64,000 nucleotides of DNA from assembly GCF_019649055.1 (NCBI RefSeq), contig NW_026570486.1:1-64000 (forward strand), written 5' to 3'. Numbering within the stretch: the stretch's first letter is position 1; every line of letters begins with the position of its first letter. A program made the translations under genes and the position numbers. This document shows positions 30,399 to 41,054 of this stretch, piece by piece. The notes under the pieces were generated by a model, which was given only the letters and a program-made list of their open reading frames with translations, ran no database searches and was not told the origin of the DNA. This stretch comes from Paramacrobiotus metropolitanus. Lineage: Eukaryota; Tardigrada; Eutardigrada; Parachela; Macrobiotidae.

Positions 30399-30683
30399 TT
30401 ATGCTCTAATCTGTGAAATCCTGAAATGAGTTATCGGCTGAGTCGGTACTGATGGTTGAGCGACCTTTTTCCCGACTTGTATCGGCATCTCTTGCGTTTT
30501 CGGCGGTTCCTCACTCACCGTGGCCTTTTTATCATGCTGTCCTTTTGCTTCAGTTGATTGCGGGCTTTTCGTCGGTGATCTCGTCCGCTTGGCAGGGTGT
30601 AAAAGGTGGCAGTGGCACCTGCCACTGGCAGTTGCCACCGGCAGTGGCATGTGGCATTTTACGACTGGCAAGCGGTAAAACAT
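30399..30683 (-). other. Lys/Pro/Thr-rich ORF at the start of block C
   Basis: A 94-codon frame whose second half (KRTRSPTKSPQSTEAKGQ, VAQPSVPTQPITHF) resembles the disordered tails of block C, while its first half is translated from a GGCAGTGG repeat. It may be the broken N-terminus of the block C polyprotein. Weak. Confidence 0.2.
30606..30655. repeat. GGCAGTGGC inverted and direct repeats
   Basis: Alternating GGCAGTGGC and GCCACTGGC words, seven to nine bases long, form a self-complementary cluster of about 50 bases. It marks the upstream edge of block C. Confidence 0.6.
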
Positions 30684-30869
30684 GGCAGTTTTTCAAAGTG
30701 CAGAAATAACAAAAATTTGCCTGCCACCAAGAAAAGTAAAAGATAAAACAGAATCGATTTCTATTCGTAGTATTAAATAATCTTTCTCTACTCTGCGACC
30801 AGCCAACGCTCTGTACCCGCCTACCTATGCAATGAGCGCTATACATTTATGTAGCACAAATATTTCTTA

Positions 30870-31780
30870 AAATTTTGAAATTTCCTCAGTTTCCCAAATT
30901 TCTTGGATTTCCTATATTCTTGCAATTTCTTGTTTTTTTTTCTTTTCTTAGTTTTTCTTATATTATTTTCTTGGGTTTTTCAGTTCTGTTTACTTCATGC
31001 TACTGGCAAAGCTCAGGACACACACTAGCAGATTACAGGTACAGAGGTACTAAGCTTTGGCCGGACAGACATGTGAAGGCACTGGTTTTCTAGGATGGCG
31101 CGATTTCTCTTTCGCTCGGTTTTTGTTGGCCCACGCTCAAACTCTGACTCTGATTCTGACTACTCATGGTCTGACTCTCACCGGAACTACTGTTTGACCA
31201 CCGAAAATCTGATTCAGCACAACAGAAATAGGTTCTAAGGTTTCTTAAGTTTTTCTGAAGTTCCTAGCTTCTTGTAAGTTTGTTCTTAGGTTCCTTACGT
31301 CTCTTAGGTTTCTTACTTCATTCTAAGGTTATCTTAGGTTCTTAGGTTTCTTAATTTATTTGGTAGTTTTTTTGGTTATTCTTAGGTCTCTTAGTTTTCT
31401 TAAGTTATTCTTAGGCTTCTTAAGTTTCTTTGGTTATTCTTGAGTTTCTCAAGATTCTTAGGTTAATCTTAGATTAGTGGTCACTGTTCAGAGTGTTGCT
31501 GTCAGAGCCAAACTTTTAGGGCCAGAGTTTGATTTGTCAGAATCAGACTTTGGAAAATCAGATTTAAGGTGTCCACATGCGCGTCCGATCACTTCGGCCG
31601 CACTGGTTCACTGCGGCCAACATTCAATTCGGCCAACGCTCATTTCGGCAAATGGACGTTTCGGCCATCAAAGCTTTTTTTGGGTTTCCCTGGTTTCTTA
31701 GGTTTTCATAGTTTTGTTGTGTTTTCTTAGGTTTATTAGGTTTTTAAATTTCGTAGGTTTCTTAGGTTTGTTGGGCCAGT
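30870..31780. repeat. Pyrimidine-rich degenerate repeat (TTCTTAGGTT family)
   Basis: Bases 30870-30990 are T-rich with TTTCTTGG-like words. Bases 31230-31470 and 31680-31770 contain many copies of TTCTTAGGTTTCTTA with small changes and irregular spacing. Between them (31470-31680) is unique sequence with GGCCAA words. No gene is supported. Confidence 0.6.
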
Positions 31781-32735
31781 CGCCATGGCAGCCTACAAGT
31801 ATGGCAGCCAGCGACAGTCGCGCTTCCGGAGCACGGCTCAGTGGTGCACATTATCGCACACACTCACGCCTGCACGCACTCGCATAGCCGACGCCGAATC
31901 ACTGGCCTCGACTCCGCCTTGCCACCCCTACGGCATTACGTCTCGGCCAATCAGCGTTCGCTATCGCTCGTGTTGGATCTGCCCAGTGCGGCATTAGGCT
32001 TTTTCTATTATGTGGCTCGATTTGCCATTCACTTTCATTCATTAGTGTATCATTCTATAACCGTGGACTTTGTAAGAATCCAGGACAGTAGCCCAGACTG
32101 ACAGGACTCTGTGTAGTGTAAAACGTAACGTCTATGTGGATAAATGCGCAACGCACGGCACCCGGTTAACGTAGTACACTTTTATCGGCGACTTCTACAC
32201 TGTTCTCCGATCAACTGACGGTGCTTTCGGCGAGCCGCATTCAGCTGCCACTTCATTAACGCATTCGTACGTGGTGCGAAAGAGAGCAGACAGAAACGGC
32301 TCTAAAGCCGATATCAAAAGAAAGCGAGACACAGCAGAGACAGAGGATCCGTACACGTACCCGCACTAGGAAATTTCATAAATAAATGCCATTAATTTCC
32401 GCCTTCGATTATGTCTCGACGCGTGAGAAACCCGTCGTTTAAGACAAGATTGTTCGGATTAGCTGCAGGCAGTGTAGTATAGTTCACGTCGAAGCTTTCG
32501 GCAGTAACCACAACAAAACCGGAGCTCAACAGCTGTGTTCGACCTTCCGAACAAAAATTCAAAAGATTTCCGAAATAGGATGATTAATGCGATAAGGACG
32601 GAACAGATGAAACAGTCTCACTGTTTAGTAAAAGTTCATGTCCGCTAAACAGGCTTCCTGTGAAGTTGTTAACGACGCCCCAGTTCAAATTAGCTGCAGG
32701 AGCTGCTCCTGCAGTCGTCAAAGCAAACATCCAAT
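31781..32735. other. Gene-free stretch, possible LTR remnant
   Basis: Plus-strand ORFs here (31785-32101) have repetitive His/Thr/Ala composition and look non-coding. The stretch has GGATAAATGCGCAACGCACGG at 32138-32160 (shared with 23.68 kb) and a polyadenylation-like AATAAA near 32380. The shared block suggests a dispersed element end. Confidence 0.3.
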
Positions 32736-32739
32736 AAAA

Positions 32740-32931
32740 TTGTGCTGTTTGCTAGGTCAATCATTTCTTCTGGTGTTCCCGGAACCCCCTAAGCAATCGT
32801 GTCCACGTTTAACGTATTTCTTATTGGATTATAGGAAACATATAATTCGCGGATTCGATTGCCGTTTGAGTAAGCGGCAAAGAAAAATGGTCCAATTCCG
32901 ATTTTAAACACAAAGGTGTATTACCGTCCAT
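32740..32931 (-). pseudogene. Polinton F54H12.2-like capsid protein, N-terminal fragment
   Basis: From an ATG at 32931 the minus strand reads ELDHFSLPLTQTAIESANYM; after a frameshift near 32840 it continues NPIRNTLNVDTIA, a TAG, then GVPGTPEEMIDLANSTI. The pairing of LF..PPTQT.IE and IPGT.EEYIDLA is the hallmark N-terminus of the Polinton/Maverick capsid-associated protein first annotated in C. elegans as F54H12.2. The rest of the protein is not seen. It is the last recognised piece of the Polinton remnant on this strand. Confidence 0.6.
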
Positions 32932-32942
32932 TCTAGTGAGAG

Positions 32943-33203
32943 TTAGCGCAATAATGCCGAAAGCGGAACTCCTTTTCGCTTTTTCTTGCGCAAACATTTA
33001 TGAATTCTGCGTTTTCGGCTACGTGTTTTATGAGAATGCTTCTTCGGATTTGTAGAGGGGGCTGACTTTGCCTTGCGCGAGCGTCGTCTGCGCTTCTTTT
33101 TTACGATTCCGTGAATCTTTCCGTTGAGCTTGGATTTTGGAGTCCGGCGTTTCCGGCGCTTTTTGCCCCGTCCATTTAGAATATCAGACATCTTATTACC
33201 CAC
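32943..33203 (-). CDS. Polinton basic core-like protein
   Basis: An 86-residue ORF of which almost half is Lys or Arg (GRGKKRRKRRTPKSKLNGK, KKKRRRRSRKAKS). Such small basic proteins condense DNA in particle-forming Polintons and resemble adenovirus-type core proteins in composition. It overlaps the upstream pX-like frame by 28 bases in another frame and may be a frameshifted tail of that protein. Composition is the main evidence. Confidence 0.5.
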   Translation of the reverse strand: MGNKMSDILNGRGKKRRKRRTPKSKLNGKIHGIVKKKRRRRSRKAKSAPSTNPKKHSHKTRSRKRRIHKCLRKKKRKGVPLSALLR

Positions 33204-33409
33204 GGCTTTTTTCGTACGATTTTTGAATCTAGTAACGTTGTCTTGCTCTGTAGAACATCAGAAACAACTTTTCTACCCAGACGAACCAGACTAGGATAAA
33301 AAATACTTTTTGCTGTCCTAGCAAGGCTGCCAAAAAAATTTCCAAGCGAACCGTACCCGCGCTGCACATGTCCAACCGCGCTGCCATGTTGCGGTGAACC
33401 AAGATGCAC
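33176..33409 (-). CDS. Polinton pX-like minor capsid protein
   Basis: A 77-residue ORF with QRGYGSLGNFFGSLARTAK and LVRLGRKVVSDVL. Polinton PX-type proteins and adenovirus pX/pVI-like peptides show this G-x-GSFF..LFR...P.....GK....V pattern, an amphipathic helix after a Gly-rich start. It sits between the jelly-roll capsid fragment upstream and the basic protein downstream, a plausible capsid-gene cluster. Confidence 0.5.
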   Translation of the reverse strand: MHLGSPQHGSAVGHVQRGYGSLGNFFGSLARTAKSIFYPSLVRLGRKVVSDVLQSKTTLLDSKIVRKKPWVIRCLIF

Positions 33410-33450
33410 GTAAACTTGCGCAGGAATCGCAAAACTTGAAATCTCATCTA

Positions 33451-33663
33451 CTATTTGCGGCGAAAATGTAATTGCAAAACTGAAGCACCTTTCTCAAATT
33501 CAACAGATTCTCCATCTAAACTGGTGATTGAGACTGAAATGCTATCAAACTGAGTGTTCTCAACGCTGATACACTTCAAAGATGAAGGAACGAATGCGTT
33601 TCCGTCTGCAACAGTTTTTCGAGATAGAACAGCCAGTAGAGAAACACGAGTTCTGTTGAACAC
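33451..33663 (-). pseudogene. Polinton jelly-roll capsid protein, C-terminal fragment
   Basis: A 70-residue frame ending FDSISVSITSLDGESVEFEK, GASVLQLHFRRK. The final strands with F..I.I.I.D..G..V.F..G...LTLHFRR are a conserved C-terminus of a Polinton virion protein predicted to be a jelly-roll capsid. The N-terminal part is missing or scrambled upstream (33664-33800). Pattern-based. Confidence 0.55.
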
Positions 33664-33801
33664 TTGGCTGCGAACTAAGTCGTCAAGGTGATATAGAAAT
33701 CATCCATTCTTAAATAATCGAAAACGGTATGCATCGGATTCGTAGTGTACACCAAAATCGAATTTTTCAAATTAATTGAAGTCCGTACCGTCTAAGTTGA
33801 C

Positions 33802-34861
33802 TTAAGGTAACCACTTACCAAACTTTTTATTCCAGCCAACAAAACGCATCAAGACTTTGTTGCCTTTTTTCGAAATAACAGCTACTTCAGCAGTCTCTGG
33901 CGTATTCTTTTTGACTTTTTGCAGTTTCCAGACGTAAAATCGCCCTTCAAGCTTTTCGCGTTTCAAGTCTTCCACTCGGAACATGGTTATGCCATCATGG
34001 GTTTCAACAGCTTTGACTTCGTAAATTTCTATTGACCATTCTGGAGTGTATTTTTTTTCCATTGCGGTCTTTTTCAATGTCAGTCGCACAAAATCTCCTA
34101 TTTTGGGAATTTCCGTTTCAAGTTCCTTGTGTGCATACTTGATTTTGTCCTTGTAAATAATCTTGAAATTCTTCTGCATTTTCAGCCGTTATTTCTCATG
34201 GTTCATGGTATCCTAAACTTCAGAGTGGGCTATGGTTGTACGCGTCCACTAGTTTCTGAATTACATCAATCCATCTTTTCGTTCGATTATGTGTAAAATA
34301 ACGGAACAGTTTAGTCGATAATGTGCGATTCAGACGGTCAGCTTAGCCAGCTTTAATTTCTGCATTATTTTTCGAGAAATGAAGAATTCCATGCTGATTT
34401 AACAAAGACTTGACATCAGTATTATAAAATTCGGTGCCCAAATCGGTTTGGAATTTTTTCGAGAACCGCCCACAACAATGAAGTATTAATTGCAAAGCAT
34501 CACGGACTTCAGATGCACTTTTCCGCTTAATTGGTTCCGCCAAGGCTTACTGAGTAAAACAATCTTCTACAACTAACAAAAAACTGTACCCATCATTAAC
34601 AGATACATGCGCACTGTAGTCTATTAAGTCCGCTTGGAACTGTTCGTTAGGACCAGAAACAAAAAAATTGAGACGAGGAAAATGTTTTCGAACTAGTTTA
34701 CGTAACGTGTACGCCGGTTGTTTGCGCAAGAACTCTTTCACGGTGTCCGTGGAAACCTTTGCCTTGTTCTGCTTGCTGGCTTCTCGTTGCAGTGCATTTA
34801 TCGGACCGTAACCGCCCAGCGATGCCACGTCAAAACAAATTTTTCTCGGCATGTTTTTCAT
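33802..34861 (-). pseudogene. Polinton/Maverick integrase, frameshifted
   Basis: Three collinear frames: 34861-34547 (VKEFLRKQPAYTLRKLVRKH, FQADLIDYSAH with the first catalytic Asp), 34543-34343 (FQTDLGTEFYN, second Asp; NNAEIKAG with the Glu), and 34179-33802 (C-terminal barrel, IGDFVRLTLKKTAMEKKYTP, RFVGWNKKFGKWLP). Between the last two, WIDVIQKLVDAYNHS is read after small breaks. This is the c-integrase of Polintons, distantly related to retroviral integrase, and it inserts element DNA. Catalytic Asp, Asp and Glu are still seen, but stops and shifts inactivate the copy. Confidence 0.8.
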
Positions 34862-34884
34862 GAATGAGTTTTAACAGACGCTTA

Positions 34885-35142
34885 TCAACTCCCTTGGGAA
34901 TAGCGCCATCTACAAAACTGCTTTCGAATTTGGAACATTATGCAATCGCAGACTTGAACAGATTTTCCGGTACACTTCTCCACAACCAAAATTAATAACT
35001 CACGCAGTAATCGCTTGTCAACGGAGTTTGCAATTTCATAGAGGTGAGCAGATTTGTAGCAGTGATCGTTGACACGATTGCCACAAGTATGCTGATCATC
35101 GATACAATAGCATCCGCGACAGCACATACGTTTGCTTTTCAA
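34885..35142 (-). CDS. Cys-rich small ORF upstream of the Polinton integrase
   Basis: An 85-residue frame, MKSKRMCCRGCYCIDDQHTC and later CTGKSVQVCDCIMF. Ten cysteines and three His suggest a metal-binding module. It precedes the integrase in the same orientation with 23 bases between, so it may be a broken N-terminal zinc domain of the integrase or an unrelated Polinton ORF. Confidence 0.35.
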   Translation of the reverse strand: MKSKRMCCRGCYCIDDQHTCGNRVNDHCYKSAHLYEIANSVDKRLLRELLILVVEKCTGKSVQVCDCIMFQIRKQFCRWRYSQGS

Positions 35143-35342
35143 AAACTGACAATTAATGAGAAAGCTGAATAGATATTTAAACGCAGCATTGCATCTGTTA
35201 AAATGATTTGTTTATCTGATCGCAAGCCACACAACCCCGTGATCAATTCGTATTTTAATTTCCCGGAATTGTTCGATTTCAGAAACGACATGATTGCAGG
35301 CGTATAGTGTAAAACAAGAACAATGAAATTTAGCAGCTACTC

Positions 35343-35891
35343 ATGCACAAAATATCCTTCCCCATTGGAGATGTGCTGCCAGGAACTAGGCAATCAACTC
35401 TTCTCCTATCTGCAACGTACATAACAGCACGGAGCGACCGGAACAACAGCGTTCTGGCAAAGGTACGTCCAGGATATACCACCATAACACGGCAGATCCC
35501 CGACCCGCTACCACCAATCTTGGAACATTACCCGAAGGATTTAAAATTCCGGGGCAGTTTACCAAAACCGGATGAAAATGCGTTAGTGGAAGAAACCGAT
35601 AAACCTTATCGGTGCATCATCTGTCAAGACAATATTGACGGAGTGGTACGGGCCATAAAGGCTCACCACGACCTTAACTTGGCCGGACGGCATGCCGTCG
35701 CCACCTACACCTACGCAACCGGACCGGAAGGTAGACCGTTTTCGGAAGACTCAATAGACAGTCAGCCGATGGCTGAGCAGCATAGGCTCACAACAAAACG
35801 ACCTCGAGAATCAGGACGTAGCGAGTCGACCAACCCAAGCGACGGATATGGCCGACCAGTCCGAACCGACCACAGAGGTCGGATACGGTAA
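35343..35891 (+). CDS. Element B first ORF, unknown with zinc-like segment
   Basis: A 182-residue ORF with ATG at 35343. Residues about 70-140 hold YRCIICQDNIDGVVRAIKAH and HDLNLAGRHAVATYTYATGP, with a C-x2-C pair and several His that could bind a metal. The last 50 residues are Arg/Ser/Pro-rich. It is the first frame of element B and overlaps the acidic ORF by 44 bases in another frame. No known family. Confidence 0.4.
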   Translation: MHKISFPIGDVLPGTRQSTLLLSATYITARSDRNNSVLAKVRPGYTTITRQIPDPLPPILEHYPKDLKFRGSLPKPDENALVEETDKPYRCIICQDNIDGVVRAIKAHHDLNLAGRHAVATYTYATGPEGRPFSEDSIDSQPMAEQHRLTTKRPRESGRSESTNPSDGYGRPVRTDHRGRIR

Positions 35892-36315
35892 CATGCCGCA
35901 GGTCGAACTCGACGAAGAAAGATCGGCCATAGAATTTGAATACTGCGAGTCGGACGGCTCGGATGTACAAAGCACGAGCAATTCCGCGGACACACACTCC
36001 GATAACCGACCTTCGGAAGAGTCCGAGGAAGAGGATGACGACGAAGAATTTGACCCGTCTGTTCGACATTGCAGGTCGGATAAGCCGAAAAACGACGACT
36101 CGGACGAATCGTCGTCGGAAGATGAAGAACCGACCTTCGACGTAAGGCTAACAACTGCATTAAGGTCGATCGTCCATACGGAACTCATAGTCGACACACA
36201 GCCGACTGAGCAACCCGAACCAGTTGACCCGGAAAAACAAGCCGAACAGGATCAAGTAGCTGCCTTGTTCGAATGGGCAGGAGAACAACCGGAGGAAACC
36301 GTCCTCCAACGGTAG
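35848..36315 (+). CDS. Element B acidic ORF
   Basis: A 155-residue frame, about one third Glu/Asp, with runs such as SEESEEEDDDEEFDPSV and DESSSEDEEP. It ends EWAGEQPEETVLQR, and the following frame begins at nearly the same base. Disordered acidic tract likely between the first domain and Pol. The overlap with the upstream ORF suggests one frame broken by an indel near 35.87 kb. Confidence 0.4.
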   Translation: MADQSEPTTEVGYGNMPQVELDEERSAIEFEYCESDGSDVQSTSNSADTHSDNRPSEESEEEDDDEEFDPSVRHCRSDKPKNDDSDESSSEDEEPTFDVRLTTALRSIVHTELIVDTQPTEQPEPVDPEKQAEQDQVAALFEWAGEQPEETVLQR

Positions 36316-37266
36316 TCGTTCAGCAGTTGTCAACCGAACCACCGACCCTAGTCAACTTGACTGACCAACAGAAGTCGGAGCGACCGAACCCACGGAAGGC
36401 TCGGATTGCCAAAGTTAAGACGGTAGGAGAGTTAAACCTGGACAACAAATTTCCAGAAGTTTATCATCTGAAGCTAGACGGAGGAGATTTCAAGCCACTG
36501 AACCGACAAGTAGTCTTTAACGGCGAACGAGTCTCACTCCCACCTTATTCGACGTGTGCTATCAAGGTACGGACGACCAAACCAATGGACCCCAGGAGGC
36601 GGATACACTTCGTAACATTTCGAAGAAAAATCCGACCTATCCGACCGATCGAAGGAGAGATCGACCTCAGATAGACACGGCCTGGATCAACATCCAGAAT
36701 ACAACTCATCAATCGAAGATATTGAAGAAAGGCATAAAACTTGGCCACATGAAGTACAGCGACTTCTATGAACCGGATATCGACAATGAACACGTCATTT
36801 GGGAACTCCCACTCGGAGTAGCGAAGACATGCCCAGCCGGACCGGAATCGAGGCCATCCCCAAAGTTCGACATCTTCGAGACAACAGAAGTTAGAGCTCA
36901 ACGGAAAGTCAAACTCCTACCTCGAACAGTGACTGAAGTCGAGGTTGTCCTAGATGTCCCGGTATCCCCCATACAGAACCTCATGTACTTGGGCGGATCC
37001 GATCCCAAACAAAGTGGGATCGACATGTTGGACGGTGCAACAAAGCACGACGGAAAGACATTTACCCTCTTGGTGGCAAATCACACCAACCATCCGGTCA
37101 CCTTACGCAAGGGTGCACAGACGGGGCGAGTCGAGCCGTTTAGAATGATGTCAGACGACCAGAAGATAGCAGGAGCTCGAGTTAACACAACTCAAGTGGA
37201 AGGAGAAGATGCGGAATCCCAGGAGGAACGACGGAGAATCATCGACTCCATGAACTTCGGTAAGTA
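36273..37266 (+). pseudogene. Element B pre-RT linker domain, frameshifted
   Basis: Frames 36273-36674 and 36554-37267 encode the region that in Ty3 elements joins protease and RT. Features: VSLPPYSTCAIKVRT, later LLPRTVTEVEVVLDVP and FTLLVANHTNHPVTLRKGAQ, G, RVEPF, the beta-rich pattern found before RT. A frameshift near 36.62 kb divides it. No DTG or DSG protease motif is seen here or upstream. It runs directly into RT, separated by a TAA near 37265. Confidence 0.55.
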
Positions 37267-38523
37267 ACTGACCGACGAGCAACTCGCCATACAGAAGGCA
37301 GTTGCGTGGGATTACCGGACCGTCTTTCCGACTTCGAAGAAACCTTATGGAGACGTCAAAGAGGTAACACATACCATTGACGTCCAAGAAGCGCAATCGA
37401 TTAAGATGAACCCCACCACGACAAGCTGGAAAGGACGGGAATTTATCCAGAAACACGTGCAGGAGATGCTCGACCAAGGAGTCATCGAACCGTCATCGCC
37501 TGCATGGAGTTTTCCCGTCGTCTTAGCCGCGAATTAGAACGGTGACGGCACGGCAGGAACTCGTTTCTGCATCAACTACATAAAGCTGAATTCGGTGACG
37601 AAAAAGAATAACTACCCACTACCGAACCCGGACGGGCTACTTGACCGGTGCGCCGGAATGGAGTACTATGGCAATGTAGACTGTCAGTCTGGTTTTCGGC
37701 AAATTCCCATGGATGAAAATCCAAGGACTACACCACCTTCGTAACTTAGGAGGAGATGTGGCGATTTAACCATATGCCGTTTGGAGTCTGCAACGGACCA
37801 GCTACCTTCCAGATGCATATCGATAAGATAACGGCATCTGCCAGAAAGAAAACTGTGTTTGCCTACATTGACGACGTCATCTTCATTTTGAAAACCTTCG
37901 ATGACTTTGTCGAGGCTTTCCTAGCGACTCTCGAATGCCTCAGGGATGCCGGATTTACGGTCAAACCTTCGAAATGTGAGGTCGGAACGGACGGACTGCT
38001 GTTCCTCGGACACGTCCTCAGCAAGGATGGAGTCCAGACCGATGACGACAAAGTGGCCTGTATTGCAGAACAAAGCTGCCCGAGGACGGAACGCCAACTC
38101 AGGTCGTTCCCCGGACTAGCCAACTACTATCAGAAATTCATCCGAGGATACGCTCAGAAGACATCGAAAATGTACGAGCTCCTACGGAAAGATAAAAACA
38201 TCAAGCTCGATTGGACTGACGCCCATACGGCCGAGTTCAACGACATCAAGTAGGCGCTAAAAGAAGCACCCGTAATGGCAAAGTTCGACCCGACTAAGGA
38301 GGCCGTCATCGAATGCGACGCAAGCGGAGCCGGACTTGGCGCGGTGATCTCACAGGACGACTACTTAATCGCCTACGCCAGCAGAGTGTTACGAGGACCG
38401 GACCTCAACTACGGAGTTACCAAATGAGAATGTTTAGCCGTGGTATGGGCTGTGCAGAAATTTAGGCACTTCATCGACAATGGACCATTCACAGTGAGAA
38501 CGGATCACCGAGCACTGCAGAAC
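37267..38523 (+). pseudogene. pol: Element B reverse transcriptase and RNase H, broken
   Basis: Ty3-type RT-RNase H with several defects. RT begins with the thumb-side region before 37500 (VIEPSSPAWSFPVVLA), meets a TAG near 37535, reads RFCINYIKLNSV and NVDCQSGFRQIPM, shifts near 37740, and continues open from 37756 (MPFGVCNGPATFQ, AYIDDVIF with the catalytic Asp pair at about 37870, FLGHVLSKDGVQ). A TAG at 38251 precedes RNase H (IECDASGAGLGAV), which meets a TGA near 38425 and ends [13 protein letters not shown] followed by TGA. All catalytic residues seen are intact; stops and shifts inactivate it. Confidence 0.8.
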
Positions 38524-39908
38524 CTACTCTGATGCGAGTCAAACCGACCTGGAATCAACCCTCGACTAACGCGATGGGCACTGGCTTTACAAAGAAGGGA
38601 CATAGCCATCCAGTAAAGCCAGGAGTATTCTGCGACAATGCAGATGTCCTGTCGAGATGGCCACTGGAACGCAGTGATGACAAAGATCCACAAGATGAGC
38701 TGGATCAAGTCCCCAACTTCGAGGACTTTAAGGATGAAATCAAAGCTTGCACTATTCGGACCATCAGATGCCTGAAAGACAACGCATGGAAGAAGAAACG
38801 GAAGGACGAGGAGCAACCACCAGAAAATCCACCTCGACCGCCTCTTCCAGGATGCAAAGTCATCTCCGACTGGCATGATTTAAGTACCGCAGAGGTACGT
38901 GTCATTAACATACCAGCACCGGAGACACCGGCATCGACCATTCGAACCGTCAACACGGCGGACGATTCGGACAAGTTGGAAGTTAAAGAAACACTCCCGC
39001 CACCGGCCCATCCGAACGAAGAACTTCGAAAGGCGCAGCTGCGAGACACGCAACTACGCAAAATCATTGACGAACTGGAGAATCCAGAAAAACTCGACCA
39101 TAAGTCGAAACACCTGGAGCATTTGCAGACGGCGCAAGGAGTTTTGTGCAGACTGAAGTCGATCAACACAAAGTTGGAACGGTACTTCGTCGTACCACTC
39201 TTTATGCGAAACCAGATCATCCGATCACTCCACGACGGAAAAACCGGAAATCACTTCGGAAGGGAGAAAACGATCGAAGCAGCTACGATACTTCTGGAAA
39301 TGTATAACCTCGGACATCCTCGGATACATCGAGAAGTGCCGACAGTGCATCATGTCGAACAAAATCTGACGTCCACCACGGGGTAAACTCCAAAAAAAGC
39401 GGAGGTTGGTGAAGCATGGCATCGCATTCGCGCGGACTTTTAAGGTCATCTTCCTCGAACGGAGACGAAGAGGTACTAGAACGTCGCAGTGGTAACCAAC
39501 CAGCTGACGAAGTTCACCATCGCCCGGGCAACGAAAACAAACACCGCGAGGGACTTCGAGAAGTTCTTCGTGTAAGACGTCCTACTCAAATAAGGAATGC
39601 CGACCTTCATCCATTCGGACAGAGGGACTCACTTTACGGCGAAAACGTTCGCCAAGGTCGCACGGATCTTCGGCATCCAACGTACGCTTGGAACTGCCTA
39701 CCATCCAGAAGGACAAGGACAAGTTGAACGGCAAATGCAGACGGTATGGGACGGAATACGTAAGTTCTGCGACGTTAAAGACGGACACCGTTGGCACAGA
39801 GCCTTACCCAAACGTCGTCTGTGGAATGAACAGAGCAGTCCATGCTGCGACCATCACCATTCTACATGTTGTATGGTCGAGAAATGCCCATGCCACAGGA
39901 CATTGTAG
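38524..39908 (+). pseudogene. Element B integrase zinc domain and catalytic core, broken
   Basis: After RNase H an open frame (38532-39386) gives a linker, then the zinc domain: HDGKTGNHFGREKT at 39225-39270, and after a shift GYIEKCRQCIMS with its Cys pair at 39337-39348. The core follows in pieces: WHRIRADF with the first Asp at 39435, then two in-frame stops, VVTNQLTKFTIARATK, IHSDRGTHFTAKTF with the second Asp at 39618, and HPEGQGQVERQMQT with the Glu at 39725. The Asp-Asp-Glu set is complete, but at least three stops and two frameshifts are present. Confidence 0.75.
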
Positions 39909-40882
39909 CCGGAACGAACACACCAGAAACCTTCACGGATAAGGAACAATCTATCCGACGGATAAAACAACGACTTCAGCAGTCAAACGAAATCGCACAC
40001 AGCAACAGCGATGACGCATACGAGCGGAACGCCAAATACTATAACAAGAGGAAGTCGTCACCGACCTTCAAACCGAGGGATAAGGTTACAGTGCAAATTC
40101 CGACTAAGGACTTAGCTAGGATGGAACGCTACGACGGAGTTTGGACGGTCATCTACTACGTTGGCCCCAACAACTTACTCCTTCGATGCGAGGACGGACG
40201 TGAAGATACGGTGGCCGTCGATCGAGTAAAACTTTACCGAGCCGAGACATGTCGGCCAGTAACTCGGTCATCCGGTCCAGTAGCCGAGCTCACAAAAGGG
40301 AAGGCAGCTGAAAACCTAAAGAAGAAACCGGAAGAAACCATCAAAAAACCTTCGGATCCGACCAACAAGACGGATAATACTGAAAAGAAGAAACGAGGTC
40401 GACCTCGGAAGAAACCACAGACCGACTTCGAGACACCAGCACTGCAGGAACTGCAGAAGCAAGATGTGATAGCTGATGAACCGCAACCAAAGCCGGAAGA
40501 ATCAGCAAAGAACATAGCCGAGCCGACCACGGAGAAACCGAAGGAGTCGGAAGACAAGTCGGAAACACCAGGCCAACTAGCCGATCAACCGAAAAACGAA
40601 TCGGAAAAGCCGGTAACTAAGCCAGCTCGATAAAAGAGGACGGTTAAGACAACCGACTCGTCGGCACTGACGACAGAGGTCGTTGTAGCCGACCAGGCAG
40701 TCGAACCGACTAAGCCCAAACGGAAGTATGGAACGGTAAAGAAACCGAAACTGACAGCACAACAAATGCTGGAGGAAACTGAAGTCGCTGAAGATGAAGC
40801 CCATAAGGAAATCCTCGAAGGAATTTCAGAAGGACGGGCGGACTCGGTGAAATTAGTTAAAATAGCAAAATTTAAGAAATGA
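39842..40882 (+). pseudogene. Element B integrase C-terminus with AT-hook and disordered tail
   Basis: The frame 39842-40633 starts FYMLYGREMPMPQDI (end of the core), continues RNAKYYNKRKSSPTFKPRDK, VTVQI and MERYDGVWTVIYYVGPNNLL (small beta-barrel), then becomes a Lys/Pro/Glu-rich tail. At about 40387-40420 the tail holds KKRGRPRKKP, an AT-hook with the GRP core, a minor-groove DNA-binding motif. After a TAA at 40631 the same frame stays open to about 40882 with more Lys/Glu/Thr-rich sequence. An AT-hook on an integrase tail could help target or tether to chromatin. Confidence 0.7.
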
Positions 40883-41054
40883 CAGAACAGCGACCACACA
40901 GACACCGGCGCAGCAGATAGACAATCCGAATTCTAACGTAACAGCCAACGTTTTAGCAGATCTTACGGTCGGGCCACCCCAACGACGGACACAGTATCCA
41001 CCAATACCGCCACAGATTCTGCCACCGAACTCAGCGATCGCCACCACCGGCTGG

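Noticed and set aside
31785-32101. His/Thr-rich ORFs as a gene
   Set aside because: Repetitive composition, no domain, and a dispersed-element block follows.
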